From contig OX387611.1 in assembly GCA_947568835.1 (NCBI GenBank), forward strand, positions 12,810,350-12,874,349: DNA of 64,000 nucleotides. The letters run 5' to 3'. Both the position numbers and the translations under genes were made by a program. Positions 57,050-64,000 of the stretch are shown here, piece by piece (position 1 is the first letter of the stretch; every line of letters starts with the position of its first letter). Below the pieces are notes generated by a model, which saw nothing but the letters and a program-made list of their open reading frames with translations, did no database searches and was not told where the DNA came from. This DNA comes from Protonemura montana (taxonomy: Eukaryota > Arthropoda > Insecta > Plecoptera > Nemouridae).

Positions 57050-57495
57050 TACCACATGTAATACCAAGTTTTAAGATCCTTGTGTGCTATGCTTGTGCTT
57101 ATTGCTATGTCAATTGTGTGCAGTCCCATATGATAACCAAGTTTTAAGATCCTTGTGTGCTATGCTTGTGCTTATTGCTATGTCAATTGTGTGCAGTCCC
57201 ATATGATAACCAAGTTTTAAGATCCTTGTGTGCTATGCTTGTGGTTATTGCTAAGTCAATTGTGTGCAGTCCCATATGATAACCAAGTTTTAAGATCCTT
57301 GTGTGCTATGCTTGTGCTTATTGCTATGTCAATTGTGTGCAGTCCCATATGATAACCAAGTTTTAAGATCCTTGTGTGCTATGCTTGTGCTTATTGCTAT
57401 GTCAATTGTGTGCAGTCCCATATGATAACCAAGTTTTAAGATCCTTGTGTGCTATGCTTGTGCTTATTGCTATGTCATGTGTAGTCCTTGTCCTA
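57050..57495 (+). repeat. 73-bp tandem array (about 6 units)
   Basis: CCATATGATAACCAAG starts units at 57126 and 57199 and onward at 73-bp steps. The first and last units are diverged. Confidence 0.9.
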
Positions 57496-57832
57496 TATGA
57501 CTACCAAGTTTTTGAAGCTGATTTGGTTCGTACCAACCCGACAACGGGAACCAATGAGCTCGTGTTCCGACGTTAGCGCCATCATGTTTCAACAGGGCGC
57601 TGACTGGCGCTACCGAGGCACTTTCCCTCACGCGACGGTTGGCGACGCAGTGCAGTGTTGCCGTGGTAACAACGCCCATTACACCGAGCCCGCAGAGTAC
57701 GCCCTGCGAACGCAAGCAATTGCAATCATCGCAAAGTAATCGCAGTGCAATCACAAGATTTGCAAAAATGTCCAACATTCCTGATCAAGTTAATGTTTTC
57801 ACTTTTTGTGGTTATTTTGTTTACAGAGAAAC

Positions 57833-57975
57833 GTCAGGACTGCTTTAACCCTTGATAAAGTAACAGGTACAAGTTACGAAACGTTGGGAAATTTAGTGAT
57901 TCTTTACTTGGCATTGAAAACCCAGTTGAAATAGTTTTTGTTAAAACTAGTGCTAAGTTTAGATCAAGTAGACAT
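57833..57975 (+). mobile_element. Fold-back element, right half only
   Basis: GTCAGGACTGCTTTAACCC through AAAACCCAGTTGAAATAGTT and the shared extension match the right arm of 10351-10725. The left arm is absent. Confidence 0.75.
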
Positions 57976-59160
57976 GTTGTTTTCATCGGTGGAAATGTTT
58001 GGAACAATTACTGAAGTCAAGTTTTGTCGCTGTCTTGCCTGCATTGACGGCACGGTGTTCTTATGCCAATCCAGTCGCTGTGTTTCACCACCAGGCAGCA
58101 GCACCGAGCAGCGTTGTATGAGCCGAGCAAAGGACGGTAGACCAGTCGCGATGGCATCTCCAACACTCATGTCCACGACCCAGCCAGGGCTTGCAAACAA
58201 TTCAATACAAGTTTATTATTAACATACAATACAATATGAGAACTCATTGGTTCGAGTGTAACATAATTCATACTACACAGTACTTCTTTCTTGGTAGATT
58301 TACAAGCAACTTGGACAGTGAAGCATGGAATTAGAGGAAAGCTCACTCACAGGTCCAGAGTGAGATTGTAATGTTCGAGCCGGTGCAAGAGCTCAGACAA
58401 AGAGATGCCTGGTTCCATGGTTACTGTCTGAGTCAGTGGGTCGTAGCTCAGGAGCCGAGCAAGTTTTTCCAGCGAGACCAAAACGTCTGCGGGTTCCATG
58501 CCAACCGGGAATCGCCCTCTATATGCGTGCTACACAGTTAAGTGGTTCTCGAAGGCCTGTCGCAATATCTCCACCAAGTCTACAGTAGTCGCCGGGCATT
58601 GCCAACAGGCGGTCTTCTCCAAAGCCATGTTTGCGGTTAAGTCCGATGCACTCAGCGGTTTCTTGATTTAAGGTGCTTTGAAGCGTTCACGAGGTGAAAG
58701 AGGTCGCTGAAATCCAAGTTGCCGCAAATTAAGGGACATTTTAAGTATGATTCGTTTGATATATTTTCTGTGAGTTACTGAGTTACTGTTAGCAACTAGG
58801 TAATCTTGCAAATTTCACAACAAAAACTCTCCAGCGAGGAAACAGCTGATTTCATTAAAAAGGCAAGCGTCAGTAAGTTCAAGCGTAGCTGCTAGATAGC
58901 GGTACTGTATTGATACCATGCTGGATTCATTGGCTCTAACCGAGAAGCATGCTGCAATCACTGCAATTCGTATGTAAAGAAGTGTAAAATTCAAATTTGT
59001 TTCCATTTTTCGCCTTGATTTATTGCCTCTGACCGATAATCATGCTGCATTTCTTTAGTAAAGTAGTTCATGTAGTAGACAGCACGTAGACGTGTGGGAG
59101 CAAAGGCCCGTGGGAGTCATTGTATCGTGTGTTAATTCGACAAGTAAGACGTTTATTTGT
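57976..59160. other. No gene recognised
   Basis: No domain is identified. The opposing frames at 57938-58222 are not convincing. Confidence 0.35.
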
Positions 59161-59167
59161 CTAATTA

Positions 59168-59271
59168 ATGGCTTCAGAGGATCTAGAAGGTGTAAATGTG
59201 GAGAAATGTAGTGTTGGAAGTTGGAAGAGGAAGAAAAATAATTCCACCAGGACACGAGAGAAGAAACGAAG
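59168..59271 (+). CDS. Possible first coding exon of a basic protein
   Basis: An ATG opens MASEDLEGVNVEKCSVGSWK followed by a lysine/arginine-rich stretch ending REKKRR, running to a strong donor AAG-GTACGT in phase 2. The basic clusters could be nuclear localisation signals. I cannot identify the next exon or a family. Confidence 0.25.
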
Positions 59272-59364
59272 GTACGTACTACTACTTCTGCGCATTTTGC
59301 GGTTATGTTCTACTTGATTCAATCAGATTCAATGCACGAAACTTGTTTCACTTGCCCATAGTTG

Positions 59365-59520
59365 GGAAGGATCTTTTAAAAAGATCGCGATCGTGCGATT
59401 CCGATCCTTTTTTAAAGATCTTTGAACTGGTTGCGATCTTTTTTGTATTTCACGATATTTTTATTCGATCGCGACGGGATTTTCCACAGTCTTTTTAAGA
59501 GATCAAGATCGAAATTTGAA
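59365..59520. repeat. GATC/AAAGATC-rich palindromic patch
   Basis: About nine GATC tetramers occur in 150 bp, many inside TTTAAA-flanked or GCGATCG palindromes such as GATCTTTTAAAAAGATC. No period or gene is clear. Confidence 0.5.
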
Positions 59521-59869
59521 TGTGGCAAAAGAAACTATTTTCCATAGCTTTCAATTTCCTTCAAAACCTTGAAAGCGTTTCCAGGATTCCAAATAGTTAA
59601 TGGTTTAACTTTAATTAGTTTTATTAATGCGTGCAAATGCTGCCTAGTATGTCCGCCGTGCCTGTCCAAGACCACAACTTCTCTCAAATTGGGTCATCGA
59701 GATTCGAGGCCCACTTTCTGCCAAGTTCCACTGAACACTGTCCCTTGTGGACAACATGCAAGACATTTTTGTTCCTGTTAAGTGTTAACAGTCTGTTAAT
59801 TTTCTTCTTGTATTCTTGACTATTATAAATCATAGTCCTCGTCGTATTGTGTTCCTACTATTTCTATAT

Positions 59870-60080
59870 TAATGAAACAGGCGCATGGAAAGTGATCAAA
59901 TCCTCAACAAACCCCGTTAGGGTCTCAAAAGAAATAACACTAAAATTGAACTCAATTGTATCTGAAGACCAGGAAGAATACTCCAATATATTAAATAACT
60001 ATTTCAGTGATGCTGTACCAAACTTATTCAAAGCAGCTGGACTAACTTCGACAACTCACTTCGAGGGAAACGTTGTTCCA
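59870..60080 (+). pseudogene. Non-LTR retrotransposon fragment (endonuclease-RT linker)
   Basis: WKVIKSSTNPVRVSKEITLK, LNSIVSEDQEEYSNILNNYF and SDAVPNL resemble the segment between endonuclease and reverse transcriptase in Jockey/CR1-like ORF2, where the host cofactor loads onto the next domain. Neither flanking domain follows in frame, so this is an isolated internal fragment. Recognition rests on motif feel, not on a search. Confidence 0.5.
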
Positions 60081-60595
60081 GTGCCATATTCGATTCATTC
60101 ATTTGTTCTGCTCGCAAACAGTTGGCTAATATTGGTAGCTTTGGGGTGATCTAAAGTATAGGGTCTCGTTTTGGGGCGAAATTCAGTACCTATTGACTTA
60201 TCCGTTTTGTAAAGCTGTGGTAATTCTACCTTCCTAAGGATGGTTACCGCTTGGCATGTCGACTGCGATGATACTCAACTGGCTCGGCCCGTTGGCTGCA
60301 TTCGCGGACATGTCTGTAGTTGGCGTGGGCTACCAAAAGTCAGCGACTCGCTCTGTCTTAGCTTCGTCTCTTCGCATAGTTAATGCTTGTCGTTTGGAGT
60401 TGAAATGTTCCAACAACTTACTTGTCTCTTGCCAACCTCTCTGCTGCTTGGGTTTATGGAAGAATCCTGTTCGAGGTGTACCAGTTCTTGGGAGAGATGT
60501 TAAGTTGTCTGCAGTGACGGCCAGTGGGTGGTTGGCATGGTTACTGTATGCCTGTTTAATGAAGGCGTACACTAGTAGGTACAGCCAGTGTCGGA

Positions 60596-60762
60596 CTGGC
60601 TCCAAAAGGCCCCGGCGGCAATGCAACTTTTAGGGCCCCGCAAAGCCCATGCCTTGGGGAGGGGGTTCCGCCACCTAGGAAAGAAATGTATAGGCAAGGT
60701 GGTGTATAGGTAAACTAAGGGTTGTATACACATAAACTGGTAGCAGCGCCCAAGTCCGACAT
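60596..60762. mobile_element. Small hAT-like non-autonomous element (167 bp)
   Basis: It begins CAGTGTCGGACTGGC and ends near CAAGTCCGACA, an imperfect inverted complement. It contains one inverted relative of the 38-bp repeat at 46640-46790. The start motif is shared with 45373 and 61980. No 8-bp duplication was confirmed. Confidence 0.4.
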
Positions 60763-61364
60763 AATAGAGAATGCAGATTGTATAGATACAATGATCAATC
60801 AATGGCCAATTTGAAATTAATTTAACCAAAATCATACACCTGTGACGTATTGATTCGAGATACGATTGTGTCGTGTACGCAGAGTGTAGGGTTTGGGCGC
60901 CCGAAGCAAAACCCAAATTTTGCGCCCCGAAAAAAACTCAGGCAGCACGGCACACGCCAAAATTAAATGAAAAAATTTGTCGACAAGAGTCAACACGTCG
61001 ATGATTCATAAAATTGAATAGACGATTTACAACAAGGCTATAGGACTCTACGAAATCGTAGAAACACGATACACGATATTAACACGATATTACAACACAA
61101 TATTAATTGCCTCTGGAATTACTGAAAATAAACCCTTTTTGAAATCGCCTATCTGCTTCTCAGAAAAATGCTTGTGCTAGGGCAAAAACATACTGGCGCA
61201 TTTCTTTGTCTGGAATACGATACATTTTCTACTTACTGCAGAGGTTATTTTTGGCGTAAGCTCACGTTAGCCCCGCGTACCCACTTTTTCTTGCGATAGT
61301 GTAAATCGATCATTCATTTCAGGAAAGGTTTGCTCTTCTCTGCGTTTATATTGCGTTATATATA
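60763..61364. other. No gene recognised
   Basis: A/T-rich sequence before the right arm of the inverted duplication. No motif is seen. Confidence 0.4.
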
Positions 61365-63482
61365 TAAAAATCTTAATTTCCCCGTAGAAACGCCAATAAT
61401 TATTGTTGCTAATGTGAAATAGGCGCGTGGTCGACGTCAAGCTTCACTGCAAATATGTGGTTAGCTCAATGCAAACCCTCATCATTTAATAACCCATACG
61501 ATGCAAATTTGGAAGTTATCATTTAGAAATTCATGTAATTAATATTTGATTATCAACCACCATGCTTAGCATAACTTCTAAATTTTGTCCAACATCACTT
61601 ACTACTTTACTTCGACTTCTTTACTTTACATTTAAAAGAAAAACCAGTTTGGCGGCCAGCCCATGCATTTTTGGGGCCCCTGAGTTTGCAGTTTCTTTGA
61701 ATGTGCTACAAGTGCTACACAAGTTTGTTGTATAAAATACTATTCACTTTGGTGTCGCGTTGAAAGAGCAAGAGGAGATTGACACGGGTTGAACCGGCGC
61801 CCCATTTGTGTCGGTGTCGCGAGGCCCGAATGACAGGCGTATAATGTTGTTCCGTAAGTCTACAAAAGTGATCTTAGAAATGTTCACAAAATTATGTTTG
61901 GAACCCTGATTTGTGGGTTTAAGCACGAAAATCAAATTTGCGGCATTTGCCGCCCGGCTGCCCTGGCCAGTCCGACACTGCTTCCAACATCCCCGGATGA
62001 TCTCCTATAAACACCGGCTTGTACTCCGGTCAATTGATTTAAAGCAAACACAGAATAATGACAGATAACAAAGTTTATTGATGAATAAACAGACTTGATT
62101 TAATGATTAGATAGATATCCAGCAAGTACCCAAACAAAACAAGCTGATCTGTCATCAGCTTAATAAGGGTTTGGATTGGGAGATGTTAGGCAGTTTCTAC
62201 TTTTTAATATGCACTGTAATCTTTGTTTACCATCGAATGAAACAAGCATTTCATAAAACTTAAAAAATTCATATTTGTAGTTGAATAACTAATCCTCAAT
62301 TCACGGCGTGTCAGGTTCTTGGCTATGTTTGCTCCGAACATTCAGTGGTTGCTATAAAGCGAATATAGCCGAGTCTACGCTAGATTGTAAATCTAAATAT
62401 CAGGGCATCGAACCCGAACCCGAACCCGTAACCCGAAAAAACCGTAATTATGTGTGGAACCCGAACCAGAATCCGGAAAATTTGGAAACCCGAACCCGAA
62501 CCCGAACCGGAACCTGTATTATTTCTCGGGTTTTTTCGGGTTTTTGCACATGTTGCGTTTTATTTAAAATTGTGCAGATATCCTTCCAGGAGAGATGCAA
62601 GATATTTTTGTTTAGCGGAACTTTATCAAACCTTTATCTTACCCACCTATTTTCTGTGGGTAATCACAATTACGCACCTTTACTTGTCTATGTACCTGAC
62701 AGACGTCTCATTGCGCAGTCGGGCTCAAGAAAAATAAATATTTTATACGGTTTACATCGGTGACTGAGAAATCTTTTGAAATTTCTGCAGAAAACTCAAC
62801 CTACAAGAGCTGTAACTTGTAAAGATAGCGTGGCTATCAGCGAACTCGTAGCTTCTCTTGAATATCAACAGTGGTTCTACCAACAACTAGCTTTTATATA
62901 GCGTCGCATTGCTTTGTCGGGCAGCGTCGATAAAGCAATGCGACAGTATGGTACAAAAACAAAGACAAACTGGGTTGGGTATCGAGTGAATTGTTTCTAG
63001 TTATGCATCGTCTTTAATTTAAGGCTTACCCGCTTATTTTGTTACAAATCAACCACTTTAATACCATTTCAAGGGAAATGGACAAAATGTTGGGAACTGG
63101 GAAGGGATTATCTTCTATTTTAAGAAGTAGCAAGTTTGCACTTGACCAACTTACAAGCAAATGTGTTGCTTGCTTTGGCTTGTTCGGTCAGTGTCAGTCT
63201 TTTTTCATCCGTCATAGGAGGTGGCCGTAATACGCTCTTGTGTTTTATGTACATCTTTGAATCATGGGGCGCAAACAAGAAAGCAAGATCAGGAAATATT
63301 TCAGTTATAGCTACGTCAAAAAGGAATCAAGTTGCAGAATTGTCGGCTGTAACGTGATTATGAAGGTAAATTTGCAAATGTATTTATGAGTACATTGTAT
63401 CGACTGTCGAGACCCAGTTTACAGTCTGCAGTTCGTTTCTATTTCAAACCTATTTCGTAGGACATATTAGTTATTAGTATTA
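61365..63482 (-). repeat. Right arm of the 2.1-kb inverted duplication
   Basis: Reverse complement of 43896-45988. The hexamer run is longer and contains an insert (62455-62490). The hairpin stem at 62903-62944 has one mismatch. The arms are separated by about 15.4 kb containing the membrane protein gene. Confidence 0.8.
62308..62763 (+). other. Conserved open frame in the inverted duplication, right copy
   Basis: 151 codons, colinear with 44615-45046 except for extra codons from the hexamer run and a few substitutions. No domain is recognised. Confidence 0.25.
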
Positions 63483-64000
63483 TTAACCTTATTATATAAA
63501 AGCCTTAAATTGCGATGTTCAACTTTTTTAGTTTGTCTCTGGCTGCTGGCTGGGGTAACATTTTTTCTGTACATATTGATGGAAATTGCGAAATTTAGTT
63601 AAAAACGTGTGCAATTGGGTTATAATTGTTCAAAATTAAAATCTTAACACTATTGTGACACTTTGAGGGTGATTTGAAAGTGTTTTTTCGGTGAAATATT
63701 GATAATTGTGTTTGCATCGTGGCTGGCGAGGCGATTTAAAGCCATGTCTTACAGCTCGATTTTTATTTGATTCAAAACTTGTCTTTAAATTACTTGCAGC
63801 ATCTCGATAATACTGTTCATGCATGTCCATGGAAGTTGTTGAAGAAATTGAGCCCAAACGCTGTTATTTAAGCGCGTTTTACGTGAAATATAAATAATTT
63901 TGCAAAAAGTTTGACAGATGCATTCATTTGTTTGGTTTTTTGACCACTGCAGGGTGAACGAATTCTTCAACTTATCTTTGATGGCAGTGCATTCAGGATA
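63483..64000. other. No gene recognised
   Basis: The two short minus-strand frames (63636-63970) show no motif. Confidence 0.4.

Overview
This window is nuclear DNA from an animal, most likely a marine-type invertebrate that I cannot place further. Reasons: GT-AG introns with phase-matched exons, polyadenylation-type signals, no bacterial operons, 5S rRNA-derived sequence with animal-type internal promoter boxes, and the debris of many eukaryotic transposon classes. Long open frames are almost absent. Most that exist are by-products of tandem repeats whose period keeps a frame open.

Layout. 0-5 kb: 3' end of a non-LTR retrotransposon, then a 2.2-kb repeat-carrying element (a 91-bp 5S-derived array plus a 41-bp array). 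5.6-6.4 kb: a pentamer satellite. 7.7-8.6 kb: a fragment of an inverted-repeat element broken by another 5S-derived array. 10-16 kb: a fold-back element, a minus-strand 5S-derived array, a 69-bp array with a tRNA B-box, an 11-bp minisatellite and several tRNA-headed SINE copies. 18.9-20.99 kb: a decayed DUF7869-like gene, a retrotransposon 3' hairpin and a Helitron Rep fragment. 23.5-24.2 kb: a collapsed LTR retrotransposon. 25.7-27 kb: a D-arm-less tRNA-like sequence and a P-element/THAP9-type transposase remnant. 27-38 kb: small dispersed repeats, two retrotransposon RT ends and a broken Helitron helicase. 38.5-42.7 kb: second copy of the repeat-carrying element, enlarged to 4.2 kb. 43.9-46.0 and 61.4-63.5 kb: two 2.1-kb arms of a large inverted duplication. 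Between the arms: 38-bp, 34-bp, 148-bp and 73-bp tandem arrays and the one convincing host gene.

The host gene (49.75-52.69 kb, plus strand) encodes the C-terminal part of a single-pass membrane protein: a cysteine-containing ectodomain, one transmembrane helix and a short tail with a PPAY (WW-binding) motif. Exon phases fit across three introns. Exon 2 carries two one-base frameshifts at short G and C runs. Intron 2 is almost entirely a 52-bp array made from a tRNA-like sequence, and its 5' splice site lies in the first repeat unit.

The most unusual theme is repeated amplification of RNA polymerase III internal-promoter sequences (5S A/C boxes, tRNA A box, tRNA B box) as separate minisatellites, several of them carried inside mobile elements.
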